A DNA stretch of 64,000 nt from Tenacibaculum sp. MAR_2010_89 (GTDB lineage: Bacteria; Bacteroidota; Bacteroidia; Flavobacteriales; Flavobacteriaceae), in NCBI RefSeq assembly GCF_900105985.1, contig NZ_FNUB01000005.1:620001-684000 (forward strand). Reading direction: 5' to 3'. The notes beneath the pieces are model-generated. The model worked only from the letters and a program-made list of their open reading frames with translations, was not told the DNA's origin and searched no databases. The translations under genes were made by a program, and so were the position numbers. Numbering within the stretch: the first letter of the stretch is position 1; the number at the start of each line of letters is the position of its first letter. Below, piece after piece: positions 11,801 through 18,918 of the stretch.

Positions 11801-12899
11801 CTATGGTAGAACTAGTAACAGAAAATTAGATTATACCATTTCTGTAAAACCATTAAAAAGTTTAACAATCGATTTTAGAGGTAATAGAATTCAAACGAGT
11901 AATATTACTCAACAACTAGATGTAATTTCTGATGGAAATGGTGGTTTTGAACAAAATCCAAATATTAAATCTTTTGAAACAGGAAATTATAGTATCAGTC
12001 ATTTTATGTTAGGTACAATGTTCACAAATAATGAAGTTTTGTATCAAAACTTTTTAAATTATAGAACAACAATTGCAAATAGATTAGCTACAACAGCTCA
12101 ACCAGTCAATGGGTTTAAAGAAAGTGGACAACAAGCAATGTTACCAGCTTTTTTAGCAGCTTATTCTGGTAGTAGTCCAAACTCGGTAAGTACAGGGATT
12201 TTTAAAAACATTCCTATACCTAACTGGACGCTTCGTTATAACGGTTTAATGAAGTTTAAATGGTTTAAGAAAACATTCTCTTCGTTTACAGTATCTCATG
12301 GATATAAATCGTCTTATACGATAGGTAATTACACGAATAATTTACAGTACGAAGGACCAACATCAGTCAAAGTAAATACTTCTGGTAATTATCATCCAGA
12401 ATTATTAATTTCGTCGGCAACTTTAATAGATGAATTTTCACCATTAATTAAGGTTGATTTTAGAATGAAAAATTCATTATCCTTTAAAGGTGAAATTAGA
12501 AGAGATAGAAGTTTAACACTAAATTTTAACAATAATACAATAACTGATATAAATGGAACAGAATATGTAATTGGATTTGGATATAAGATAAGAGATGTTA
12601 AATTTGTAACCAGATTTACGGGTAAAAAAGAAACTTTAAAAGGAGACATCAACTTTAGAGCAGATATATCATTAAGAGACAATTTAACATTAATAAGAAG
12701 TGTTGATAAAGAGAACAATCAAGTAACAGGGGGAGAAAGGTTATTTGGAATAAAATTTTTAGCAGATTATAATTTAAGTAGAAATCTAACTGCATCTTTT
12801 TATTACAATCACCAAACATTTAATTATGCAGTTTCAACTACTTTTCCTAGACAATCAATCAATGCTGGTATTAATTTAGTATATAACTTAGGAAATTAA
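5814..12899 (+). CDS. sprA: SprA, outer membrane translocon of the type IX secretion system
   Basis: 2361 residues, typical for SprA, the very large outer-membrane beta-barrel through which type IX secretion substrates pass; it is also required for gliding. A signal peptide (MNKLFTTLTLLVSVVSFSQ) supports start 5814 over the TTG at 5799. The body shows many alternating beta-strands, repeated aromatic strand ends, and long soluble plug and cap insertions. The last residues (INAGINLVYNLGN) resemble a closing strand. It lies between ruvA and gcvH as in many flavobacteria. The frame is intact over 7 kb. It implies the cell secretes C-terminally tagged adhesins and enzymes. Confidence 0.95.
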   Translation: MNKLFTTLTLLVSVVSFSQSITNNNKQGVKKDTVIPLKYNFNFSQKGKLFLNNPSQFQVRYDKAINKFVIVEKIGDYYIGTPVFMTPREYEKYRLKNDMKDYFKEKVDATNSRKKGNNKARKNLLPKYYVNSKFFESVFGGNEVEVIPRGQVNIKLGGVYQNNENPQISIDNQSSFTFDFDQQISASLQAKVGKRLKVTANYDTQSTFDFQNLIKLEYTPTEDDIIQGIDAGNISMPIKNSLINGAQALFGVKAELQFGKTRVTAAFSQQNSQSKTVVAEGGATIEEFELRASDYDNDRHFFLSQYFRENYKDALKQYPLINSSINITRVEVWVTNRTQSVTDFRSIVALADIGESKDENKVKTQVTNNPNLVTVNGKVIPYNEVNEFGGLLTNTSGLRDIATMNSTLDGVVAPQKATQGTDFSYLQNARKLQANEYKLHPQLGFISLNRRLNDGEVLAVAYEYTVVGASNNETVFKVGEFSNDGVVAPANLVVKLLRSEILTTVRKNSVTNLDESFPTWRLMMKNVYAIGAYPLQQQGFRFDLLYRDDQTGTLQNTLQNASSSSIKETPLMQVLHIDRLDQSQYEVAGGDGFFDFIEGATVNSQKGYIIFPDPEPFGENSYLDSKLVGADKSKYLFKDLYLTTKIQAKNEFQNKDKYFLKGYFKSESSRGISLGAFNIPRGSVKVTAGGRQLVEGIDYVVDYQLGRVQVLDPGLEASGTPINATVENNTFFNQQRKTFIGIDVEHRFAENFTIGGTFLNVSEKPITPKVNFGGEPIDNTMIGFNLDYSSEVPYFTKLANKLPYVETDVPSKISVRADMAYLLPGSPSGIDVNGTATSYLDDFEASQIPINLNSPQQWFLASTPESQGLEVEGKEVNNLVYNNKRAKIAWYNVDQLFYGSTNRPGNINENELSRDEVRQIRYEELFDVDLDITQQNLVRTLDLAYYPNERGPYNFNTNTTEVDIDAGNDKVTLKKPEESWGGIMRPLTTNNFEQANVEYIQFWLMDPYENYSITESEGLPVGANPKDAINHGKLLINLGNISEDILRDGSKQYENGLPETGIKTNGSNVRESVWGYTPINPSILYAFASDDNARTNQDVGLDGLSDAEEKSDFHSISSFPAEYKALSDPSGDNFQFFRGSELDAVNASILTRYKNFNNTQGNSPTSGQSTEAYPTSSSTYPDTEDINKDQTMNPVNSYFEYEIPLNKTELDKGVGFNNIVDVKNSTVTLSNGQSRTTRWYQFRIPVKGGTPVNGITDFNSIRFVRMFVTQFRIPVVLRFGELELVRSDWRRYTKNVPNTEINKFEIGIVNIEQNSDKYALPPGIEREQLQGTNRVQRQNEQSVTLKVSDLPADSLRTIYKNISIDMRRYKNLRMFVHAEDPNRIAKQGENTESVAIIRLGTDLNENYYEIEKPLIYSSTSGTPESDKVWPEENNLDIFLEELANLKLERTGSLTDVFSGVSTNGLKISVKGNPTLAQIRTVMLGVKNNSAVPKTIEVWFNELRAVGFDNKGGWAAVLNADANFADVADVSIGGRMSTIGFGNVEDRVQQRSIEEVKQYNVATNVQVGKMMPKKWNMQIPMSYSYGEEFRDPKYDPQFQDIKLEDALDKNPNSKNSQDYTRRKSISFINVKKNRNPESKKKQKFYDVENFSVSYSFNEEFHKDYNIQKYVNQNVMAGASYNFNFKPWIVEPFKKSKMFSNRYLRFIKDLNINPVPKNIAVNSRINRNYSAQQSRNLIEGLSPQPELKQRNFVFDWDYTIGFDLTKSLKLNFNATNNYIYDSFGRDEDLEIYDKFFSIGRPNNYHQKLNATYKVPINKLPYLSFISADYGYTADFDWKAASQSYVDKVGNMIQNANTHNLNTTIDFGRFYKVLKLDKLLIRGAKKGPIKKGSLKLGSKQVAQKAKLKKNAGFGKKALKGLYDVLTSVKRAKINYSQNNGTLLQGYKPTVGFLGRNNFDGGLAPTFGFVFGSQTDILRTAIDNNWIIRSIPGQEYYNKNYGRTSNRKLDYTISVKPLKSLTIDFRGNRIQTSNITQQLDVISDGNGGFEQNPNIKSFETGNYSISHFMLGTMFTNNEVLYQNFLNYRTTIANRLATTAQPVNGFKESGQQAMLPAFLAAYSGSSPNSVSTGIFKNIPIPNWTLRYNGLMKFKWFKKTFSSFTVSHGYKSSYTIGNYTNNLQYEGPTSVKVNTSGNYHPELLISSATLIDEFSPLIKVDFRMKNSLSFKGEIRRDRSLTLNFNNNTITDINGTEYVIGFGYKIRDVKFVTRFTGKKETLKGDINFRADISLRDNLTLIRSVDKENNQVTGGERLFGIKFLADYNLSRNLTASFYYNHQTFNYAVSTTFPRQSINAGINLVYNLGN

Positions 12900-12929
12900 A
12901 AACAAACAAAAATATAAAACAACAATACA

Positions 12930-13310
12930 ATGAACATTCCATCAGAATTAAAATACACTAAAGACCACGAATGGGTTAAAGTTGAAGGAGACGTAGTAAC
13001 TATAGGAATTACGGATTTTGCACAAGGAGAATTAGGAGACATCGTTTACGTAGATGTAGATTCTTTAGATGATACATTAGAAATAGAAGAAGTTTTTGGT
13101 TCAGTAGAAGCAGTAAAAACAGTTTCAGATTTATTTATGCCTTTATCTGGAGAGGTTACAGAATTCAATGAAGGTTTAGAAGATGAGCCTGAATTGGTGA
13201 ATTCAGATCCTTATGGAAAAGGTTGGATGATTAAAATTAAAATATCAGATGAATCACAATTAGAAGGTTTATTAAGTGCTGATGCTTATCAAGAACTTAT
13301 TCAAGGGTAA
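12930..13310 (+). CDS. gcvH: Glycine cleavage system H protein
   Basis: 126 residues, standard length. It carries the aminomethyl group between the P, T and L proteins on a lipoyl arm. The lipoylation site is Lys63 in [11 protein letters not shown]; flanking conserved parts are [20 protein letters not shown] and [12 protein letters not shown]. The T, P and L proteins are not in the window. The 3' end overlaps the VanZ-like gene by 29 bp, so the two are probably co-transcribed. Confidence 0.96.
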   Translation: MNIPSELKYTKDHEWVKVEGDVVTIGITDFAQGELGDIVYVDVDSLDDTLEIEEVFGSVEAVKTVSDLFMPLSGEVTEFNEGLEDEPELVNSDPYGKGWMIKIKISDESQLEGLLSADAYQELIQG

Positions 13311-13662
13311 GAAAAACAGAATCATAATAGCGATATTTATTACAATAAGTATCGCTATTCTTAGTTTAATAAAGCTAGGTAAACAACCAATCTCAATTAG
13401 CAATATTGATAAAATTGAACACTCAATTGCTTATTTCTTTCTTACTTTTTCTTGGTTGTTAGCTTTAGTTAAAACAAAATATCAAACCTATATTGTATCT
13501 ATTTGTTGTTTGATTTACGGCATAATTATTGAGGTTTTACAAGCTACAATTACGGTATATAGAACTGGAGACTATTATGATGTAATAGCAAATTCAGTAG
13601 GAGTTCTTTTGGCATTTACATTATTTAGCGTCTTTTTTTATAAAAAAGATACTATTTGGTAA
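13282..13662 (+). CDS. VanZ-like family membrane protein
   Basis: About 126 residues with four predicted membrane helices and the VanZ-like pattern: [12 protein letters not shown] in the second helix, GIIIEVLQ in the third, then [13 protein letters not shown] before the last. Functions in this family are mostly undefined; VanZ itself gives low-level teicoplanin resistance. I take the ATG at 13282; a GTG two codons upstream is also possible. The start overlaps the end of gcvH by 29 bp in another frame. The gcvH-VanZ-TonB order after sprA is common in flavobacteria and no resistance role should be assumed. Confidence 0.8.
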   Translation: MLIKNLFKGKKNRIIIAIFITISIAILSLIKLGKQPISISNIDKIEHSIAYFFLTFSWLLALVKTKYQTYIVSICCLIYGIIIEVLQATITVYRTGDYYDVIANSVGVLLAFTLFSVFFYKKDTIW

Positions 13663-13723
13663 ATTAGCTTGTATAAGTTGAAATAAATTAATTAAATTAG
13701 CGAACTATTAAAAAACAGAAAGG

Positions 13724-14446
13724 ATGGAAATCAAAAAAAATCCAAAATCAAACTTAGAGAATTATAGTAAGTTGTTTATGCAACTAGGTTTGGTTTTAGC
13801 TTTATTTGTTACATATGTAGCAATTGAAAATAAAACATACGATAAAGAATACGGAGATTTAGGGATGGCTAATATGGCATCAGAAATCGAAGAAGAAACA
13901 ATCGAAATTCAACCAGAAGCACCAAAGCCACCTCAAAATACACCACCACCACCAGCTCCTGAAAAGATTGAGATAGTAGAGGATGAAAAAGAAGTTGAGG
14001 AAACTGTAATCGAATCTACTGAAACTGATGAGTCTGAGGCTGTCGAAGTTGAAGAAATTGAAGAGGCTGAAGAAGAAGAAGAAGTTGTAGAAGATGTGCC
14101 ATTTTCAATTATTGAAGATGTACCTGTATTTCCAGGATGTTCAGGAACTAAAGCTCAAAAGAAAGCATGTTTAAATAAAAAGATGCAAAGACACGTTCAA
14201 CGTTATTTTGATGCTGAATTAGCTAATGAGTTAGGTTTAGCTCCAGGGAAAAAGAAAATTTATTTAGTTTTTAAAATAGGTAAAACTGGAAATATCGAAC
14301 AAATTAATGCTAGAGCACCTCACCCAAGATTAAAGAAGGAGGCTATTCGTATAGCAAAAAAGTTACCTAAAATGTTACCTGGTAAACAAAGAGGAAGACC
14401 AGTAAGAGTTGGATATACATTGCCAATTACTTTCAATGTAGAATAG
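13724..14446 (+). CDS. TonB-family energy transducer, copy 1
   Basis: 240 residues. One N-terminal membrane helix (about 20-40), then a linker rich in Pro and Glu (EAPKPPQNTPPPPAPEK near 70) with a strongly acidic stretch to about 125, then a C-terminal TonB domain (about 150-240) ending in VRVGYTLPITFNVE. It couples inner-membrane ExbB/ExbD proton-motive force to outer-membrane TonB-dependent receptors. A two-cysteine motif (FPGC...KKAC) precedes the C-terminal domain. ExbB/D are not adjacent. Its sister gene follows directly, separated by a terminator. Confidence 0.88.
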   Translation: MEIKKNPKSNLENYSKLFMQLGLVLALFVTYVAIENKTYDKEYGDLGMANMASEIEEETIEIQPEAPKPPQNTPPPPAPEKIEIVEDEKEVEETVIESTETDESEAVEVEEIEEAEEEEEVVEDVPFSIIEDVPVFPGCSGTKAQKKACLNKKMQRHVQRYFDAELANELGLAPGKKKIYLVFKIGKTGNIEQINARAPHPRLKKEAIRIAKKLPKMLPGKQRGRPVRVGYTLPITFNVE

Positions 14447-14472
14447 CATAGACACAATATACTTATAGATAT

Positions 14473-14505
14473 AAAAAAGCAACTCATTTTCGAGTTGCTT
14501 TTTTT
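14473..14505 (+). terminator. Intrinsic terminator after TonB copy 1
   Basis: Stem AAAAAAGCAACTC with its complement around a short loop, followed by a T-run. Separates the two TonB genes into different transcripts. Confidence 0.85.
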
Positions 14506-14556
14506 ATTGGCACGTTTCTTGATTTTAACATAGCATTAACATTAAAACTTATAACT

Positions 14557-15312
14557 ATGAAATTGCCAAAAAAAATGCCAAGAAAACAGTTAGAAAAATT
14601 TTCAACAATATTTATGCAATTAGGTCTAGTGCTCTCTTTGTCTATTGTATACTTTGCTTTAGAATATGAAACTAAAGAAAAAGAAAATATGCCTGTTACT
14701 TTTGGAGAAGAAATTCCTAAGAACTATTCAATTGACGAATTACCTAAAATATTTGTTAAGGAAGTAAAGAAGAGTGCTATTAAAACAGCACCAAAAAAGC
14801 AAGTAAAGCTTGACTTAACAAAAATTAAAAAGGTTGATAACGATGAGGTAATTAAAAGTGTTATTGATTTGCCTGTAACAGATAATGAGCCTATAATAGA
14901 TGTAACAGATTTACCAGAGTCTGATGAGGATGAAATAATTAATAAAAATGATGATCCTGTAACTATGCGTAACTTACAAAATGCACCAATTTTTAGAGGC
15001 TGTGAAGGGTTAAGTGAGAAACAAGGTAGAAAGTGTTTGGAAAGAAAAATAAAACAGCATGTGCAAAGATACTTTAATTCAGAAATAGCGCAAGATTTAG
15101 GGATGAGATCTGGTAAGTATAGAATATCAACACAATTTGTAATCAATAAAGAAGGAAATATTGTAGATTTAAAAATAAGAGCACCACATATAAAGTTAAA
15201 AAAGGAGGTTAAAAATTTAGTAAATAAAATTCCTAAGTTTACACCAGGTAAACAAAATAATGTACCAGTAAAAGTAAGATATACACTGCCCATAACATTC
15301 ATGGTAGAATAA
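14557..15312 (+). CDS. TonB-family energy transducer, copy 2
   Basis: 251 residues with the same plan as copy 1: a basic start, one membrane helix (about 20-35), a linker rich in Lys, Asp and Glu, the same two-cysteine motif (FRGC...RKC), and a C-terminal TonB domain ending VKVRYTLPITFMVE. The linker differs completely (Pro-poor, repeated VTD and DLP elements), so the paralogs probably share the receptor contact but reach across the periplasm differently. It has its own upstream region and a terminator on both sides. Confidence 0.87.
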   Translation: MKLPKKMPRKQLEKFSTIFMQLGLVLSLSIVYFALEYETKEKENMPVTFGEEIPKNYSIDELPKIFVKEVKKSAIKTAPKKQVKLDLTKIKKVDNDEVIKSVIDLPVTDNEPIIDVTDLPESDEDEIINKNDDPVTMRNLQNAPIFRGCEGLSEKQGRKCLERKIKQHVQRYFNSEIAQDLGMRSGKYRISTQFVINKEGNIVDLKIRAPHIKLKKEVKNLVNKIPKFTPGKQNNVPVKVRYTLPITFMVE

Positions 15313-15316
15313 TTTT

Positions 15317-15346
15317 AAAAACTCAACTTTTTAAGTTGAGTTTTTT
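15317..15346 (+). terminator. Intrinsic terminator after TonB copy 2
   Basis: Stem AAAAACTCAACTT and complement with a 2-4 nt loop and T-tract. Its tail runs into the -7 box of the next gene. Confidence 0.85.
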
Positions 15347-15353
15347 ATTTTTG
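15346..15353 (+). promoter_or_regulatory. -7 box of the acyltransferase gene
   Basis: TATTTTTG overlaps the terminator T-tract and ends only 4 nt before the ATG at 15358. If used, the mRNA would be leaderless or nearly so. No clear -33 TTG at the right distance. Confidence 0.4.
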
Positions 15354-15357
15354 TAAT

Positions 15358-15942
15358 ATGGGTAAAATAAAAAGATTTTTTTCACATGAAACATCTATTA
15401 TTGATGATGGATGTATTATAGGTGAAAGAACTAAGATTTGGCACTTTAGTCATATAATGCCTGACTGTATTATAGGAGACGATTGTAATATTGGTCAAAA
15501 TGTAGTTGTATCTCCAAAAGTAGTTTTAGGAAATAATGTTAAAGTTCAAAATAATGTTTCTATATATACTGGAGTATTTTGTGAAGATGATGTTTTTTTA
15601 GGACCTTCTATGGTTTTTACAAACGTAATAAATCCAAGAAGTGCAATAAAAAGACAAAATGAATTTCAAGTAACAAATGTTAAAAGAGGCGCTAGTATTG
15701 GAGCTAATGCAACAATTGTTTGTGGTAACACAATAGGAGAATATGCTTTTGTAGGAGCTGGAGCAGTAGTAACGAAAAATGTGCTACCCTATGCGTTAGT
15801 GGTAGGGAATCCATCTCAACAAATTGGTTGGGTTAGTGAATTTGGACATCGTTTAATTTTTGATAAAAATGGAATTGCTGAGTGCGTTGAGTCAGGTGAC
15901 AAGTATATAAAAAATAATGGATTAGTTGATAAAATGAACTAG
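15358..15942 (+). CDS. Sugar O/N-acyltransferase with left-handed beta-helix (WbpD/WlbB-like)
   Basis: 194 residues with hexapeptide repeats forming a left-handed beta-helix (IGDDCNIGQNVVVSPKVVLG and similar, residues 10-150). It closely resembles N-acetyltransferases that act on UDP-2-acetamido-3-amino-dideoxyglucuronate in O-antigen synthesis: HFSHIMP, FTNVINPRSAI, GANATIVCG and ALVVGNPSQQIGW. The substrate is inferred from this resemblance; no nucleotide-sugar aminotransferase or oxidase lies next to it. It is isolated between TonB copy 2 and a convergent glycosyltransferase operon. Confidence 0.8.
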   Translation: MGKIKRFFSHETSIIDDGCIIGERTKIWHFSHIMPDCIIGDDCNIGQNVVVSPKVVLGNNVKVQNNVSIYTGVFCEDDVFLGPSMVFTNVINPRSAIKRQNEFQVTNVKRGASIGANATIVCGNTIGEYAFVGAGAVVTKNVLPYALVVGNPSQQIGWVSEFGHRLIFDKNGIAECVESGDKYIKNNGLVDKMN

Positions 15943-15989
15943 AAAAATAGTCTTGATTATGAAATAGTTATTTTTTTGTAAAAAAAATT

Positions 15990-16019
15990 TTGTAAAAAAT
16001 AAAAATATTTATATATTTG
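15990..16019 (+). promoter_or_regulatory. Consensus promoter pointing into the 3' end of a minus-strand gene
   Basis: TTG at 15990-15992, a 19-bp spacer, TATATTTG at 16012-16019. This is among the best promoter matches in the window and it drives no annotated plus-strand protein gene; a small RNA ending at 16099 is the likely product. Confidence 0.6.
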
Positions 16020-17427
16020 AGTTGTGGTTGAACAAACCACTTTCTTTTTCTTTTTCATAGCAATTTTTCCCACTCAATTTTTGAGTGGGTTTGTTTTTTA
16101 TAAACACTTCATAAATTAAAAATCCGTATACAATTAAATATTCTAAGGTAATAAACCATAGATTCTCTTTCCATGGAGTATTGGCGTAAGCTTGATAACT
16201 TAAAATAACTACCAAACTCCAAATAATTGGAAAACGGTATTTTGTAAATACAGAAAGTATAATAAGAGTCGATAAGTACCATGGATGCATGGTTGTTGTT
16301 GTAAAATAATAGAAAGATAAACCAAATAACATGCAGGTTATTATTTGTTTCATTGAGTTGTTTTTCTTGTAAAAACTAATTAAGCTTAGAAAAACTATTG
16401 TTAAAGCTGGCATTATTTTACCGATAATAGCGATTTCATTATACCCTCTAAACAAATATCCTATTTCTCTAGCTAAGTAATAAATACTAGCATTAAATTC
16501 AAAATTTTTAAACCATAACCCTACAGATTTACTGTAGTTACTAATAAACGTAGAAGAAAAAAACGGAAGAAACAATAAACATATAGTTACAAAAATTACA
16601 AGATAGAATCCAATTAGTTTTTTTAAGCATTTAAAAATTGTTTCCTCTTTTTTTATAAATAATTGATAAAATATAGGTAGAAATAGCAGAGGGATTAACT
16701 TAACAGATATTGAAACAGCAAATAAGACACCAGCTAGTACCCAATTTTTTTGATTCAACTTATATAATCCCCAAACTAAAAAGAATAACATTACAGGTTC
16801 AAAATGTAAATTACCTGTTAGTTCAATTATAACAAATGGATTTAATAGGTATAAAAAAATATTAGATGCTGGTAATTGTAGTTTTTCTAACAGTTTTTTA
16901 CCATAAAATAAAATACCAATATCAGCTAGGATTATAATTAATCGCATAACAATGACTGATCCTATGATGCTATTATTAGCAATCAATGAAGCAATAAAGA
17001 AGCATAGCTGGTTAATAGGAGGATAATTTGTATAATGGCTCCCATTCATTGCGCCCATACCATTATATAATTCTACAGCCTGGTTAATGGGGTAGTTTCT
17101 TTGTTCAATAAATGTTTCAGGTAATGATAAATATGGATTATAACCTTCTAAAAGCATTCGTCCATCCCATATAAATCGATAAAAATCTTGAGATAAATTT
17201 GGATCTGAAAATAAAAAAATGAATCTAAATAAAATAGAAATACAAACTAAAAAAGTAAAGTTTGTAATTCTACATCTGTATAAATAATAGGAGCAACTAA
17301 ATAAACTAATCCATAAAAAAAGTAATGTGTAAAAAGATGTTCTTTCTAATAAATAAGCAAATAAAAAATATAAGATTATTGCAAAACCTGTTAAAATTAT
17401 GTAATTATATTTTTTGTAATTCCACAT
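16009..17427 (-). CDS. Polytopic membrane glycosyltransferase (polyprenol-sugar dependent mannosyltransferase-like)
   Basis: 472 residues with 10 or more predicted membrane helices. The first periplasmic loop has FRFIFLFSDPNLSQDFYRFIWDGR-like features (an acidic pair near residue 80 plus DGR) and a later SHYTNYPPINQL motif, as in GT-C enzymes of the DUF2029 and mannosyltransferase type. It probably moves a sugar from a polyprenyl-phosphate donor onto a lipid or glycan on the outer face of the inner membrane. It is the last gene of a six-gene operon, adjacent to the upstream gene. The last ~30 residues are hydrophilic and lie opposite the candidate small RNA. Acceptor unknown. Confidence 0.75.
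   Translation of the reverse strand: MWNYKKYNYIILTGFAIILYFLFAYLLERTSFYTLLFLWISLFSCSYYLYRCRITNFTFLVCISILFRFIFLFSDPNLSQDFYRFIWDGRMLLEGYNPYLSLPETFIEQRNYPINQAVELYNGMGAMNGSHYTNYPPINQLCFFIASLIANNSIIGSVIVMRLIIILADIGILFYGKKLLEKLQLPASNIFLYLLNPFVIIELTGNLHFEPVMLFFLVWGLYKLNQKNWVLAGVLFAVSISVKLIPLLFLPIFYQLFIKKEETIFKCLKKLIGFYLVIFVTICLLFLPFFSSTFISNYSKSVGLWFKNFEFNASIYYLAREIGYLFRGYNEIAIIGKIMPALTIVFLSLISFYKKNNSMKQIITCMLFGLSFYYFTTTTMHPWYLSTLIILSVFTKYRFPIIWSLVVILSYQAYANTPWKENLWFITLEYLIVYGFLIYEVFIKNKPTQKLSGKNCYEKEKESGLFNHNSNI
16024..16099 (+). ncRNA. Candidate small RNA antisense to the glycosyltransferase 3' end
   Basis: About 76 nt. Directly downstream of the consensus promoter the sequence starts with a 6-bp hairpin (GTGGTT, loop GAACA, AACCAC at 16024-16040), then a pyrimidine-rich single-stranded linker, then a 9-bp intrinsic terminator hairpin (CCCACTCAA, 16069-16089) and the U-tract TTTGTTTTTT to 16099. 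This promoter-hairpin-linker-terminator layout is typical of a small regulatory RNA. It is antisense to the last codons of the minus-strand glycosyltransferase. Expression is inferred, not shown. Confidence 0.5.
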
Positions 17428-18918
17428 TTATGCTTTAGAAAAAATTGATTTAAAAAACACATAACTGAAGCCAATAAATAGCATTAAGTGAAATGGAAAT
17501 AAACCAAAATCACCACCCTGATCGCCAACTATAAAAGCGCTATACATACCAAAAGCAAAGTAAATAGCCAAAAGGCCTTCAATAATAACATTTGGTGAAA
17601 TTTTTGCACGTATATATTTATTGTTTTTCCAATTGTCTTTAAGTGACTTAATATTGAATTTTGGTGTTCTTACAAATTCACTTTTTTTACCAAAATGACC
17701 TTCAAAAACAGCTATAGTATTATGTAAAGAAAATCCCATTGCAATAGAAAAGAATGAAAAGAATGCTCCGATATATTTTATAAAATTAAAAAACCCAGTT
17801 CCGTACGTTTTTTTGTACATATACCAGTAACATATAAAAAAAATAATAGTACTTACAACGAAAAAACTCATGACTAGAAAGTAAAGTCTTAAATGTCCAT
17901 ATTCGTTTTTTATATATAACATAGGAATACTTAAAACTGCAACCAAAAATATACAAGTAAACATTGAGCTATTTAATAAATGTAAAACTCCATGAACTTT
18001 AGTTTTAAAAGAAATGTTTTTACTCACAATGATCTTTTTTAACATCTTTTGAAAGTTTTCAGCTCCACCTTTATTCCATCTAAATTGTTGAGAACGAGCA
18101 GCACTAATAATAACTGGTAATTCAGCAGGAGTTTCAACATTTTCTAAATACTTAAATTTCCATTTTTTTAATTGAGCTCTATAACTCAAATCCAAATCTT
18201 CAGTTAAAGTATCTCCTTCCCAATTTCCAGCATCATAAATACATTCTTTACGCCATATACCAGCAGTACCATTAAAATTGATAAAATGCCCTTGACTATT
18301 TCTTCCAACTTGTTCTAGTGTAAAATGTGCATCTAAAGCAAACGCTTGAATTTTTGTTAAAGTAGAATAGTTTCTATTTATGTGTCCCCAGCGAGTTTGT
18401 ACAACTCCTATTTCTGGATTTTTAAAAAAAGGAACTGTGTTCTCTAGCCAACAAGGTTTTGGTAAAAAATCGGCATCAAAAATAGCAATGAATTCTCCTT
18501 TTGCAATTTTTAACCCTTCTTTTAAAGCTCCAGCCTTAAAGCCAGATCTATTTTCTCTTCTAATATGTTGAATGTCTAGTCCTGATTCTTGAAGTTTCTT
18601 AATATGTTTCTCTGTAGAAATTACTGATTCATCTGTAGAATCATCTAAAACTTGTATTTCTAATTTTTCATTAGGATATTTAATTTTTGCAATATTATCT
18701 AACAAACGTTCCATTACGTATAACTCATTATATACAGGAAGCTGTATAGTGATAAAAGGAATTTCATTAGGATTGCTTAAATCAAGTTTAGGAGAGTCAT
18801 CTTGCTTTTTTCTAGCTTTTAAATAATTAAAGAGTAAGTTTAATTGTGCTAACGCATACATTAAAATAAGAATCAATGATACTGTATATAATGTAATTAT
18901 TGTGTATTGTAAAACCAT
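17428..18918 (-). CDS. Family 2 membrane glycosyltransferase (cellulose synthase/ceramide glucosyltransferase-like)
   Basis: 496 residues. An N-terminal membrane helix, then a cytosolic GT-A domain (about 45-290) with the sugar-nucleotide motifs DDSTDES and DADFLP (DxD), the acceptor ED in TLTEDLDLSYR, and the QxxRW motif as QQFRWNKG. Four or more helices follow. This is the processive-type layout. It uses a nucleotide sugar and most likely makes a glycolipid or polysaccharide. Its ATG overlaps the stop of the upstream glycosyltransferase by 1 bp, so translation is probably coupled. Confidence 0.85.
   Translation of the reverse strand: MVLQYTIITLYTVSLILILMYALAQLNLLFNYLKARKKQDDSPKLDLSNPNEIPFITIQLPVYNELYVMERLLDNIAKIKYPNEKLEIQVLDDSTDESVISTEKHIKKLQESGLDIQHIRRENRSGFKAGALKEGLKIAKGEFIAIFDADFLPKPCWLENTVPFFKNPEIGVVQTRWGHINRNYSTLTKIQAFALDAHFTLEQVGRNSQGHFINFNGTAGIWRKECIYDAGNWEGDTLTEDLDLSYRAQLKKWKFKYLENVETPAELPVIISAARSQQFRWNKGGAENFQKMLKKIIVSKNISFKTKVHGVLHLLNSSMFTCIFLVAVLSIPMLYIKNEYGHLRLYFLVMSFFVVSTIIFFICYWYMYKKTYGTGFFNFIKYIGAFFSFFSIAMGFSLHNTIAVFEGHFGKKSEFVRTPKFNIKSLKDNWKNNKYIRAKISPNVIIEGLLAIYFAFGMYSAFIVGDQGGDFGLFPFHLMLFIGFSYVFFKSIFSKA

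Noticed and set aside
12392..12718. 108-residue minus-strand ORF inside sprA
   Set aside because: Antisense to a conserved barrel region; composition not protein-like.
13282..13662. VanZ-like protein as a glycopeptide resistance gene
   Set aside because: The VanZ family is broad; the conserved gcvH-VanZ context and lack of van genes argue against resistance.
14724..15302. 192-residue minus-strand ORF opposite TonB copy 2
   Set aside because: Antisense shadow of the real TonB gene; Cys/Ser-rich with no family features.
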